DNA from: Pycnococcus provasolii
Taxonomy: Eukaryota; Chlorophyta; Pseudoscourfieldiophyceae; Pseudoscourfieldiales; Pycnococcaceae
Assembly: GCA_938743325.2 (NCBI GenBank)
Contig: OW568869.1
Span: 248,001 to 312,000 of the forward strand
DNA: 64,000 bases
Direction of reading: 5' to 3'
The position numbers and the translations under genes were made by a program. Below the pieces are notes generated by a model. The model searched no databases. It was given only the letters and a program-made list of their open reading frames with translations, and was not told the DNA's origin. Positions 48,368 through 58,217 of the stretch are shown one piece after another (position 1 is the first letter of the stretch; each line of letters begins with the position of its first letter).

Positions 48368-49118
48368 GCATGGCCCCTACCTTTACCCTAGGTGGAACCT
48401 CAGGGTTTTCTCCTGAGAGTTCAGAGTTCGTGCCTGGACAGGGTTTTCTCCTCCCGCAAAGCCCGCCCTCCCTGGCTGCCTGGGCACCGCTCCCTGCTCA
48501 AGTGCTCAGCACCTGTGCTCAGCGTTGCAACGTTGCGACGGCCGACGAAGGGCGCCCCGAGGCGTGACTTTATCAGCACCGACAGCCTCTCCGACAGACT
48601 CCGTCAGCCTTATGGGCGGTGCCAATTTGTTGATTGGCCTCAGTCCATCATGCGGTAAAGATAAAGGGGTGATGAGGCAATATGTACATGGATCGCGACA
48701 GCAGCTGATTCATTCTTCTCCTGACTTTATCTGATGCCTGAAAGGAGCCTGCTTGCTTGCTTCCTGCCAAACCAACGAACACCTGGAGAGCTCCCTGAGC
48801 TCCCTGACGGCTCGGAGGAGTGGGAACTGGGAGGGAGTAGGAAGCCTACTGTGCAGTGAGTGGGCTCTGCCAGAGAGAGTACTCGAGTGCACTGGCTGAG
48901 TGTGTTTGTTTTTTCCATTTCTGTGTTTTCTCATTTTATTTATTTTTCTCCAAACTTTTCTCTCCCAACAAACATTTTTCTTTGTGAGGCTCGTTGTATT
49001 AAAATACAAGCGTGCCTTAAGTTTATTTTAAGCTGGAAGGTCCCTTGAGCTTAAGCTTACCTTGAAGAAAAAAAGCCTTAACTGTTTATATAAGCCTTAC
49101 AGTAGTACTATATAAACA

Positions 49119-49145
49119 GTGAGTGAGTGAGTGAGTGAGTGAGTC
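49119..49145 (+). repeat. GTGA tetranucleotide microsatellite
   Basis: About six uninterrupted GTGA units start at the end of a small inverted repeat. Confidence 0.9.
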
Positions 49146-49724
49146 GTCCGCTCGCTCTGTCAGTCTGTGTGCAGCTATCGTAAGGCTGCTCAAGACGCTT
49201 ACTTCGTCGCATATTCTCCTGACACAAAACACTTTTGAAGAGAAGAGAACACGGAGGTGAGACAACTCGAAAAGTTCACTGGCAAGCTCCTTTCATTCAG
49301 GTTTTCTTTGAGGTTGAAATCAAACTTACATTATCATTTCATTTTATTTTTCAATCACTCTTGGTTTGACATCTTTTTTCACATCTTCTTGGTTTGGCAA
49401 GAATTAAAGTAAGGCGCTGTTAGGCAGAGAACCAGCGCTAAAAAACTGCCTAAAATAAAAACCAACTGCTTCCAAAACGAAACAAAACACGACGACGACG
49501 ACGACGACGCGAACAACTTTTCTTTCTTCTTTCTTGTTGTGAGTCGTTTTCAGTCTTGAAAGAAAAACACGTCATTCTGATTCGCAGCTTTTGATTCCTT
49601 TTCTCTTTGAGCATCTTTTTCACTTTTTCAGCTCATCTTTTCAACAAAAAGTGACAAAACAACCAGAACCTTCTTTCTGGTTGTCTTGACGAACTTGGCC
49701 AATAACCTTCCGGAAACTCGAACC

Positions 49725-50850
49725 ATGGCCAACCCTTACCAGCACGGCGAGCTCAAGCACGCGGCGTTTGAGGCACTCAGGGGTGCGTCGGCGGGACTGA
49801 CGCTCGAGGAAATCGCTGCAAGTACGTCTGCTTTCGTTTGTCTTAGGATAGGCCGACCGCAGTGCTAAACGAAGACTCGCTAACTTCCAAAATCGTTTTG
49901 CTCACGCAAAAAACAAAACAGGAATCAACGAAATGCACGAGAATGACTCGGAGGTCTTTCAACTTAGGCGGCGAGGACGCAACCCGCTACAGGCGCTGGC
50001 CGTGCTGCTGCCCAAGACGGTGAAACCGAAAGACCCGACTTTCGAGCGCGTCGAGGACGTGTCAAATGACCCTAGCACGAACTGGGCAACCGTGCGCTAC
50101 CGTCTTGCGGACCCAACCGCGAGGGAGGACACTGACGAAGACGATGACAACGATGTACACAAGCACTCCAAGAAGCGCTCGCGTTCGATCAGCAACTCAG
50201 GCACGCTCGGCTTCGGAAAACGTATGAAGCAAGGTGAAAGCAACGACATCGACACGGCAGTTGCTGCGCTCCTCACCGCCGCCAACCAGGTAAACAGGAC
50301 TGCGGAAGCCGAGGAGACGGCGCGCGCGAAAGCTGACCTCGCCAAGGCTACCGCTGTCGTCCCAGCTCCAGCTCCAGCTCCTCCTCCTCCTCCCCCTCCT
50401 GCACCTGGGCCTCCTCCTGCGCCGTCCACCTTCACACAGCCGCCTGCGTCGGATGCAGGCGCGTTGCTTGGCGGGCTGTCACAGGAGCAAGTGAAGCAGC
50501 TGCTCGCATCCATCAATCTTGCGAAGCAAGGATCGCAGGCGATGGGCGCGCAGACGCAAGAGCAGCGTATATCTGGACTGCTCCAACAGCGCATATCTAC
50601 GCTCAGCTCGGCCGTGCAGAACCCAGGCGTAGGGGCCACAAACAATGGCTTAAATCCCTTACTCGCCGCGCTGAGCAACCTTCAGCAAAACAAGGCAAAT
50701 GCGGCTGCGATGGCGGCGGGGATGCCAGTGAGTCTTCCAATGAATCTTCCGCCACCACCTCCGCCGCAGCCTGTGCTGCGACAGGTGCCGCTGAACGCTA
50801 CCGGGAAGTTTCCGACGAGAACTGACTTGATCAATCTCTTGCAAGCCGCA

Positions 50851-50885
<35 letters not shown>

Positions 50886-51969
50886 CACGGGCTTGGGCGG
50901 CCTGGCTAGCCTGCCGCCACAAGGTTTGTCGAATCCGGCGCTCGCAGCTGGTCTCGCACTTGCTCAGAAGCTCGCTGCTGTCAAGAATGCGCAGCAGATG
51001 GCACAGCCGCAAAACGGTATCTCAAACCTCTCACCGCTTATGGCCTCGATTGCGGCTTCTACTGCAGCAGCGCCTCAAATCGGCGGCACGGTGCCCAACG
51101 CAATGCCTAACGTCTCAGCTGCTCTTTCCAACATTACCTCGCTTTTACCAGCCTCGCGTGCCCCGGACATGGCACCCAGCATCCAGGATACCGTACGAGG
51201 GCTCATAAAGTCTACAATCAGCAATTTGGGCAACGGAGAACGGCCTAGGCCTCAAGCCCCTGCCCCTGAGCCACCCAAGCTGAGTGGCGCGACGCGTGGT
51301 CGCCGCGACCCTGAGGTCCGCCGCATGCAGAATCGAGAGGCAGCGCAGCGGCATCGCGCGAAGCACATGCGCGAGCGCAAGGAGAAGGATACGGAGTGCC
51401 AGCGCCTGAGGAACGAGATGCTGGACATGAAGGAGTGCATCCAGAAGCTGACCGGGACGTTGAAGAATCTGATTGAGAATACGGAAGCGCCAACGGTTGA
51501 CGTGCGGGACGCTGTGAATCTGCTGATTCAGGTTTCTGAGAAGAAGCTCGACGTTCCGCTGGTGGGTGACACTGCCTTCGCTGGACCTGCGGCGACGTCT
51601 TTGATGGAGACGTCTCCTATGCCTGCGAACGTGCCTCCCCAAGTCGTGCCGTCAGTTCCCGGAGTTTCGGCTGATCCAACGGAGCACTGGAGGCCTGGCG
51701 TCGGCGTCGTGGAATTCACCGCCGCCGCTGTGGAAAGGGGCTTGGTGCCTCGAGGCATATCCGTCACCGTCAATGGCGGTTCCGCATACATGAATCGGGA
51801 CCCTAAGCATCTCGCTGCTCCCGGCACCGGTGCTAGTGGTGGTGATGACGACACCGCGGACGATGGAGACGCCGATGGTGTAAGTGCCGCCACCATCGAC
51901 GAGGAAGAGTTGGATGGAGACGCTGTCGTCGACGATGCCACGAACTTCGTGGTTGCTGGAGCGCCGTAA
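49725..51969 (+). CDS. HARE-HTH and bZIP domain transcription factor, one intron
   Basis: Exon 1 is 49725-49821, the GT-AG intron is 49822-49921 (100 bp, phase 1), and exon 2 is 49922-51969, giving 714 residues. Joining the exons gives LTLEEIAARINEMHEN, inside a winged-helix-like block (residues about 8-90: KHAAFEALRGASAG, NPLQALAVLLPKT, FERV, WATVRY) that resembles the HARE-HTH domain of ASXL and HB1 proteins. The C-terminal third has a bZIP: basic region RRMQNREAAQRHRAKHMRER (N503 to R511) and a zipper through about 545. The middle is Ala/Pro/Gln-rich with a CAG run (50858-50884). A nuclear regulator is likely. The pairing of the two DNA-linked domains is unusual. The ATG at 49725 is the first in frame. 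Confidence 0.85.
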
Positions 51970-52396
51970 TTGCACTTTGCTGACAATGAATGCTTGGTAT
52001 TCGTAAATTCGTGGTGATGGGTGGTGCCGTGACTAGGGTGGGTTAGTACAGTATGTAAGTAATCCTTTTCTTTTTCCATTTTCCAATCTCTGTCGGAGAT
52101 TAGTTTCGTGGGGACGCCGTGGAGGCGGAACACCTTGGCTCACGTGGACGACATCATCATTGAAGTTAGAGCCTTAGCGGGAGGTGGCACTTCCCCCCGG
52201 AGCAACCGGAGACCTCACTGAGCCAACGAAAGCGCCCTGATAGAGTGATACGACATTTGAAATCACCTGCGCAATGTACAAAAACGCACAGTGAATGGCA
52301 CCGGTGAATGCGCTGAATGGTGAAAGTGAATGGTGTGAATGGACAACCGCTGGACAGAGTAAAGCATACTTCATTACTGAATGAAAGATCTACAAG
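51970..52396. other. Convergent spacer
   Basis: 427 bp between the bZIP factor and the unknown 1,285-residue gene. A TGTAA lies near 52054, and the right part (52285-52396) is shared post-stop element copy 3. Confidence 0.6.
52285..52396 (-). promoter_or_regulatory. Shared post-stop 3'-UTR element, copy 3 (extended)
   Basis: On the minus strand it begins 6 nt after the TAA of the gene at 52397: GATCTTT, then hairpin TTCATT-CAGT-AATGAA, TTTACT, GTCCAGCGGTTGTC and CCATTCACACC. The core matches copy 1 almost base for base apart from small indels. CATTCAC-rich sequence after the core also resembles copy 4. Confidence 0.85.
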
Positions 52397-55300
52397 TTAC
52401 AGCTGCGTGGAAATGCGCATTAGTGCATTGGTACAACGCTCGCCACCACCGACGCAACGCGAGAGGCTGCTCGCCAAAGCGTCGCGGGATGCTTGGTCGA
52501 GTCGCGAGTTGCATGCGCGAGTGGCAGCTGCCTCGGAAACCGCGTTGAGGGTGCCCTCAACGCGGTTTCCGAAGCAGTCCCCCAAGTGCAGCCCCTCAAG
52601 TGCAGTGGAGCACTTGAGCAGTGCTGCCGAGGTATGCCTCGCCAGGCCGACACACGCTGGAATCGCCGCGCCTCCGCGGCATGCATCTCCCGCGTGCTCG
52701 AGTGCTGCAAGCACAGCCGCAGGTGCGGATGAAGTTGGGCAAAGCATCACAGCCTGAGCGATGACACGTGCGGCGGACGGAAGCAGGCTACCCAGCACGT
52801 GGGCTATACTCCCCTCGGCGCTTGGCTTGAAGGGTCCAAGCACACCGCGTGCCGCGGAAGTGGCATGTGCCTCAAACACAGCCACGAGAGCGGCGGTGGC
52901 GCCCTCAATCGTGAGTCCCACGTTTGGAGGAGAGTCGAAAGCTCCCGTGCCGACGCACGATGCGCAGAGCTTCTTAACCCATTCGCGCGCACGAGCCTCT
53001 GCCTCAACATCCGTCGCTGCGGAGCAGATGGGCGACGAGCAGACGCGCTCCAGCTCGTCCCAAATAAGTGAGTGCAAAAGGCGTGTATGAAGCGGGAGTA
53101 TGCTCAAGATATCGCAGCGCCCCACTGCCAGCCCGGATTTAAAAGCCGAAGCATCAATCGAACCAGAACCAGCGTGTCGCACGCGAAGCGAAATGAACGC
53201 CTCTATAAATCGAGCACCCGTGCCATGGCTCAGGTAGCGACGAAGCGACCCGGCAGCCTCGGAGAAGGCGTCATCCTCCCCCGCATTCGCGAGCGACGTA
53301 GCGCGGTCGATGAGCGTGAGCGCGAGTGCCACGGCGCTCGCGGGAACTGCGAGACTGGTTGGTGGTACGCTCGCGTCATCGTCGACAAGAGTGACGCGCG
53401 CGGCTGAGTTTCCGGCGCATGTGAGCAGTGCAAGAAGCGCCTTCGCAACGCGAGCGAGTCCCACGCGTGGCGACATGGCGTGCGCTGCATCGGCGCGAAT
53501 CTCGCCTCGTGCGAGGCTGTGCACAAACTCCTCCATCGCACTCATCAGCGTCACGGTGGCTCCTTGTCGACATGCCACGGACACGACCAGCGCCGCAGCG
53601 GCAGCGCATGAGTCGTGTGAATCGTCGCGCGAATGGCGCGGTCGTTTCGGAGGTGATGGTCCATCACTTCCGCCGCCCAAGCCGAGCACATCCTGCGAGA
53701 CGCGCGCGAATGTGGTTTTATGAGTGTGATACTCGCGGTCCCTAACGCCATCTAGGAGAGCTAACGACGCGCGCCTTTCAAACGCCAAGGCGTAAGCTGT
53801 CGCAGAGGCATCCTCGCCGGGGGGACGTAGCACCGCGTCGAGGAAAGCAGCGCGCCATGCTGGCAAGCCTTCCCCGTTGCCCAGAAAGCTTGCGCCGGCG
53901 GCATTCGCCGCCTCCTCGTCCGCAGCGGAAGTTGGCGCAAGCGCTCCTGTCGCCACGCCGCCTGCACGAGTATCCAACTCACAGGCACAGGCGGCGCGAA
54001 ACGCGGCGCAGATGGCAATGGCCGCATCCTCGGCGGCAAGCGTATGAGCTCCGTAACGGCGTCTTGCGTCGCGCACGTAATTGGCAGCCGCAAGCGAGGC
54101 GGCCACCGAGTCTCCGCCGGCGACCGAAAAGCACAGGACCTCCACCGCGCGTGCCTCATCCACCCTGGACGTATTCACCCTTTCCGCGTCGTACCGTCCC
54201 GCTTCCAGCGACGCGATTTCGGGTCCTGTCCCGAGCGGCGGCAGCAGAGATGCCGTGCGAAGCCGGTTGAGGAAATGCGACTCAGCGAGACGTGCAAAAG
54301 CGTCAGCAGGAGGTCTTTTCTCCGCACGTCGTGCCGTAGCCTCCTCGAAGCCTTTGCTGAACCATGCCGGCTGCTCCTGTCGCCACCTAGCCACCGTGGC
54401 CAAAGCGTCGTCCACCGTTTTCTCGAGCGCCGGGATTGCATCCCTTGTCACCTCGTCCTGGACATCACCGCTCAGGCACGCTGCGAGAAGAGCGCTTGCC
54501 ACGCACCAGTGCCGCCAAGTTGCATCAGGCACCGCGTCGAAAGGCGTTAGTGGGGCTAGCGGGTCCAATGTTTGCGGTTGCTGGTGCGGTTGCTGCTGCT
54601 GCTGAGGATTCGCATTTGGATTACGTTGGGTAATAGCCAAGTTCTTGGCGGCGGAAGCCGCTCTAAGATTGAGGCGATTCACGGGGCGAAAAGGAAGCTT
54701 GGACTGTTTCGTCGGCGTAATTTTTGATGAAGGTGCGTCGTGCTGCTGCTGCTGCTCCTGCTGCTGCTGCGTTGTTCGCGCAACTCCCCCCACCGAAGCG
54801 ATGCCGAGCGCCGCGTGCAGATCGTCGACCCTCGTTCGCGCGACAGCCACGTAGTCACGCACCGCGGGTCTGCCACGCTGGTACTCCCTGAAAACCTTGA
54901 CGGCAGTGACGAGAACTTCCAGCGGGTCGGTGCTCAGACTCGAAGCGAGCACGCGCATCCATCGTGACCACGCGCGCGTCGCACTTCCCGCAGCGCCACA
55001 ACCGCCGCGAGCCTCAGCCACACCCACCGCAGCCGCACCCGCAAGAAGCAGCTCGCCAAGCGAATCTGCACCGGCTGCCCATGCGAGTGCGTGCGCACCA
55101 CGTACACAAGCATCAGCGTGGTCAGTATTCGTTGTTGCCGATTTTGACGCCACCGCCGCCGCCGCTGCCGCTGCTGTTGCTGCTGCTGCCGCCCCCGTAC
55201 CTCTCGCTGGGACGGGTGCCGATGCATCTGATAAGCCTAGGCCACGAAGCAGGAGCTCACGTGCAGCGGTAGAGGCGTGCACCGTGCCGGCAGCACCGGC

Positions 55301-56254
55301 GAGAGACTGGTCGGCAAGTCCATAGAAAATACCCCCGGGAAGTTGCGTCAGCTTGTGAGCACGCGTCGCGCACAGGCGCGTGACAAGCGCCGTCGCATGC
55401 GCTTCCGCCGCGCGCGCGCCCGCAGCCTTGGCAAAGCGCAGCGCAGCCGCTTGCCAACGTTCGCTGTCCGTCGGCGGCGCCGGCGCGTCGGCGAGCGCCA
55501 GCGCGCCTCGAAGCTCGTCGTCGACGAAGCGGGTGCAGGTTTCAGACGGTGCGAGTGCCCTAGCGGCGTCGGCGAGCACACGCGCACGTGCGTCAGCAGC
55601 ATCTGCGTCGGTCGTGCTGGCGTCTTGTATGGACTGCAGGAGCAGCTGCGCGCCTTTCGAGGGCGTTGTGCTTGAGTACGCCGCGGCGACGAGTGCAGCG
55701 GCAAACTCCGCCGACGCCTCTCTGTCTTCAGAGGGGGACGAGGACGAACTTGAAGTTGTGCGCATCATCCATCTCACAACGCCGTCGCGTGCATCCACCA
55801 CGCACATGTGTGGTCCTTGCACGAGTGCGTCAAAGTACTCCTCTTCCAGCAATACCATGCCCTCGCACGCGAGCATGTAGACGGTTGGTGGCGAAGGCGG
55901 CAACAAGGAGGCCTTAACGTTGTTTTTCCTACCAGTCTTCTCAGGTGGTAGCGGCGACTTCAACATCCACGACGCCAGCTGTTTGCGCGTGACTTTCAGA
56001 GAAGAAGCCATGTTTTGGATGCGTCGTATGACGTTTGCGACGTCGTCAGGAGACGCTTGATTCCTTTTGCTGTTGTCATGTGCACCATCACCACCACCGT
56101 GGTGCGTCACGGTGCGCAGCCGCAGGCAAAGCTTCTTCAAGAGGTCGCGTGCGTCGTCGTCGTCATTATTTCGTTCGAGCGTAGAGGGCTCCACGACAGA
56201 AGCAGATGAGAACTTCAAGAGCGATTCTTCAAGGTGGTGTGAAGTACTACGCAT
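52397..56254 (-). CDS. Unknown large helical protein, 1,285 residues
   Basis: I do not recognise a family. The N-terminal 140 residues are charged with a short basic helix. The remainder is almost entirely Ala/Leu/Arg-rich helix, with segments like RWQAAALRFAKAAGARAAEAHA and WRHWCVASALLAACLSGDVQDEV, suggesting an alpha-solenoid scaffold such as those in nuclear pore, tethering or trafficking complexes. A Gln/Asn run (about residues 545-560) interrupts it. Near the C terminus the coding DNA contains a perfect 19-bp inverted repeat (52533-52572). The start is the ATG at 56252-56254. It converges on the bZIP gene, and its 3' flank carries shared element copy 3. Confidence 0.75.
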   Translation of the reverse strand: MRSTSHHLEESLLKFSSASVVEPSTLERNNDDDDARDLLKKLCLRLRTVTHHGGGDGAHDNSKRNQASPDDVANVIRRIQNMASSLKVTRKQLASWMLKSPLPPEKTGRKNNVKASLLPPSPPTVYMLACEGMVLLEEEYFDALVQGPHMCVVDARDGVVRWMMRTTSSSSSSPSEDREASAEFAAALVAAAYSSTTPSKGAQLLLQSIQDASTTDADAADARARVLADAARALAPSETCTRFVDDELRGALALADAPAPPTDSERWQAAALRFAKAAGARAAEAHATALVTRLCATRAHKLTQLPGGIFYGLADQSLAGAAGTVHASTAARELLLRGLGLSDASAPVPARGTGAAAAATAAAAAAAVASKSATTNTDHADACVRGAHALAWAAGADSLGELLLAGAAAVGVAEARGGCGAAGSATRAWSRWMRVLASSLSTDPLEVLVTAVKVFREYQRGRPAVRDYVAVARTRVDDLHAALGIASVGGVARTTQQQQEQQQQHDAPSSKITPTKQSKLPFRPVNRLNLRAASAAKNLAITQRNPNANPQQQQQPHQQPQTLDPLAPLTPFDAVPDATWRHWCVASALLAACLSGDVQDEVTRDAIPALEKTVDDALATVARWRQEQPAWFSKGFEEATARRAEKRPPADAFARLAESHFLNRLRTASLLPPLGTGPEIASLEAGRYDAERVNTSRVDEARAVEVLCFSVAGGDSVAASLAAANYVRDARRRYGAHTLAAEDAAIAICAAFRAACACELDTRAGGVATGALAPTSAADEEAANAAGASFLGNGEGLPAWRAAFLDAVLRPPGEDASATAYALAFERRASLALLDGVRDREYHTHKTTFARVSQDVLGLGGGSDGPSPPKRPRHSRDDSHDSCAAAAALVVSVACRQGATVTLMSAMEEFVHSLARGEIRADAAHAMSPRVGLARVAKALLALLTCAGNSAARVTLVDDDASVPPTSLAVPASAVALALTLIDRATSLANAGEDDAFSEAAGSLRRYLSHGTGARFIEAFISLRVRHAGSGSIDASAFKSGLAVGRCDILSILPLHTRLLHSLIWDELERVCSSPICSAATDVEAEARAREWVKKLCASCVGTGAFDSPPNVGLTIEGATAALVAVFEAHATSAARGVLGPFKPSAEGSIAHVLGSLLPSAARVIAQAVMLCPTSSAPAAVLAALEHAGDACRGGAAIPACVGLARHTSAALLKCSTALEGLHLGDCFGNRVEGTLNAVSEAAATRACNSRLDQASRDALASSLSRCVGGGERCTNALMRISTQL
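52533..52572. other. Perfect 19-bp palindrome inside coding sequence
   Basis: Arms 52533-52551 and 52554-52572 are perfect reverse complements with a 2-nt centre. A second small hairpin (CTCAAGTGC/GCACTTGAG, 52595-52618) follows. Both lie in the last 70 codons of the unknown 1,285-residue gene. Confidence 0.95.
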
Positions 56255-56366
56255 GGTGATCTCAGCCAGGCAGCACCAACACCAGCACCACCGAGTCCAT
56301 TAACAGCACTGTAAAAGGTCCCGGAAGAACGAGCGCGAAAAGGAGTTTGATACACGTAGCAGGCCA

Positions 56367-57181
56367 AGCAGGGGGCCCCGCGGGTTTTTCTCCGCCCCTA
56401 AAAGGTTTCTCCACCGCCCCTTAAAAAAAAAGGTTCGTGGGGCGCCCAGGGAACCTCCCCCGGGGCGCTGGAGAAACCTTAGGGTTAGACGTAACACCAC
56501 CGACCAAATATGTTAGGGTTTACCTCCCGCCGGGGGAGGAAGACCCAGGACTGCATTGCGGCGCCATGACGTTATCGCCGGTGGTGGTGGCGCGCGTAGT
56601 GGCGCAGATAGTGGCGCAGTCCGTAGCGCTGGGCTGGTGGGAGGCGTGACTGGTGGGCTGTGGGTATGCCTCATGTAAAAGAATGTAACAACATCGTCAA
56701 AACTAAACAACATCATGGCCCACCCACTCTCCCTTCCCCTCCCCTCCACCTCCACCTCCATGTCGTTTGGTGTTGAAGTTGATGTTGTTACATTCTTTTA
56801 CACGAGGTCCCCCCACACCTCACCTTTAAGCTAGACATCTGCTTACCCGCCCAGCGCTACGGACTGCGCCACTATCTGCGCCGTGCGACGACAACATGGC
56901 ACGACATGCCCCCACACTAACACATCCCCACTCTGTCTGGTCGGTGAATAGTGAGGGGTCGGTACACTCTGGTCGGTATTGGCTGTCTATAAACCTAACC
57001 CTAAGCTTTGGGACGGTTGCCCTAACCTTTGGTCCGTGACTCGACTTTGGGAACCCAAAAGGTTTCTCCAGCGCCCCGGGCAGGCCGGGGGAGGTTCCCT
57101 GGGCGCCCCACGAACCTTTTTTTTTAAGGGGCGGTGGAGAAACCTTTTAGGGGCGGAGAAAAACCTTTCTCGAGCAGGGGG
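56367..57181. mobile_element. Foldback / Mutator-MITE-like non-autonomous DNA element
   Basis: The outer inverted repeats are 56383-56480 and 57059-57165 (about 98 and 107 bp, near-identical apart from small indels). Inside are two more perfect inverted pairs: 56601-56634 with 56849-56882 (34 bp), and 56674-56695 with 56781-56802 (22 bp). AGCAGGGGG at 56367-56375 and 57173-57181 flanks the element as a direct repeat, each copy 7 bp from the inverted ends, and may be a 9-bp target duplication. It contains no coding frame. It lies in the divergent spacer between two genes. The long TIRs and 9-bp duplication recall Mutator-type elements. Confidence 0.7.
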
Positions 57182-57183
57182 GA

Positions 57184-57203
57184 CCCTAACCCTAACCCTA
57201 ACC
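57184..57203 (-). repeat. Interstitial telomere-type repeat (CCCTAA)
   Basis: Three units of CCCTAA directly after the foldback element's right flank. Confidence 0.9.
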
Positions 57204-57552
57204 TGCACAGTCATAACGGCAAGGGGGGATCCCCAATGTAAGATGGAAACTACCACTACAAAACAAAAATCTGAGAGGGTCCCAGGAGAGTCCCAATCCT
57301 CCATGAAAGCAAAGCAAAAGCGAAACGGACAGGTGTAGGCAGGTAATAGAATACCGTTAACTCAAATACGTTCCGTCAGTTTTTAATACGTATTTTTACT
57401 ACCTATCGGGATTTTGATTTGATTGGAGGCGATTACGTACGGAACGCTTGTTTGTTTTTGTAATCCGCCCGGCGCCCGCCTCAATCAACTGCCGTTATTA
57501 TTCGTATTTCCATCTGCATATTTTTGTTCAAAGCAGCTGAAAAACAACAACA

Positions 57553-58020
57553 ATGGCGGCACGCGCAATCATCCATCTCATCCTGCAGCTTCTCCTCGTC
57601 GCCTCGAGCTTCGTCCTTCTCGCGAACAACAACTGGGACGACAACGAAGCGCGCGGCAGCAGCATCGCCATCATCACCGCAAATGCGCAATCTACATCAG
57701 CCGAATACACGTACGACGATTATCTCGATCAGTCTTTCGATGGACTCACCGAAGAGCAGAAACTCGAAAGGCAGCTGCTCCTACTCTCGGAAGAGCTCGC
57801 GGGTGATCCGACGCTCCAGCTCTACGCGGAATCCACCACAGGCGATCTAGACGACAATCTTATCGCAAGCGTGCTCGTCTCTGAGCAACTTCGCGAACAG
57901 GGAATTCTCGCGGATGGAGATGTTGGCGCTGAATCACTCGGCATCGAGAGTGGAAGTGCACGTTCCTCCATGATGATCGCTATGGTGACAGCAGTTTGCG
58001 CTTTCTTTGCTTTCGCGTGA
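57553..58020 (+). CDS. Small secreted protein with possible GPI-anchor signal
   Basis: This 155-residue protein is not recognised. Residues 1-24 form a clear signal peptide (ARAIIHLILQLLLVASSFVLLA). The mature part is acidic and helical (LTEEQKLERQLLLLSEELAG). The last residues are small-residue-rich (ESGSARSS) followed by a hydrophobic end with no charged residues (MMIAMVTAVCAFFAFA), the layout of a GPI-attachment signal. It may be a cell-surface protein. The ATG at 57553 is the first in frame. It converges on the MKP1-like gene. Confidence 0.7.
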   Translation: MAARAIIHLILQLLLVASSFVLLANNNWDDNEARGSSIAIITANAQSTSAEYTYDDYLDQSFDGLTEEQKLERQLLLLSEELAGDPTLQLYAESTTGDLDDNLIASVLVSEQLREQGILADGDVGAESLGIESGSARSSMMIAMVTAVCAFFAFA

Positions 58021-58217
58021 AACGAATGCACAGTGCATAAACTCATGATGATGACAGTTGCTTGATTTTTTGTTAGGTTTGTGAATAAAGAATTGCAGGT
58101 AAATGGGATGATATAAATCACGCAAAAAGGAAACACTACTAAAGGTATGGATACTACTGGGCACTGCTTGTAAAGTTGAGATGCATATTTTTCACGTTAA
58201 AAGTATTTTCGGTTACT

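Larger units (their letters stand above)
48022..49724. promoter_or_regulatory. Longest divergent spacer (1.7 kb), repeat-rich
   Basis: No gene is supported. It holds C-homopolymer runs (48169-48197), a GC-rich hairpin (48333-48367), an 11-bp hairpin ACTGTTTATAT/ATATAAACAGT (49081-49091 and 49110-49120), a GTGA tetramer tract directly after it (49119-49145) and a GAC trimer tract (49489-49508). The last 300 bp before the bZIP start are AT-rich and look like leader. Confidence 0.55.
56255..57552. promoter_or_regulatory. Divergent spacer containing the foldback element
   Basis: 1,298 bp. Apart from the foldback element it has a CCCTAA tract (57184-57203) and AT-rich sequence near 57340-57420. 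It must hold the promoters of the unknown 1,285-residue gene and the small secreted protein. Confidence 0.55.

Noticed and set aside
48022-48660. Open frames in the GC-rich spacer upstream of the bZIP gene
   Set aside because: They overlap C-homopolymer runs and hairpins and give Pro/Arg-rich text without family character.
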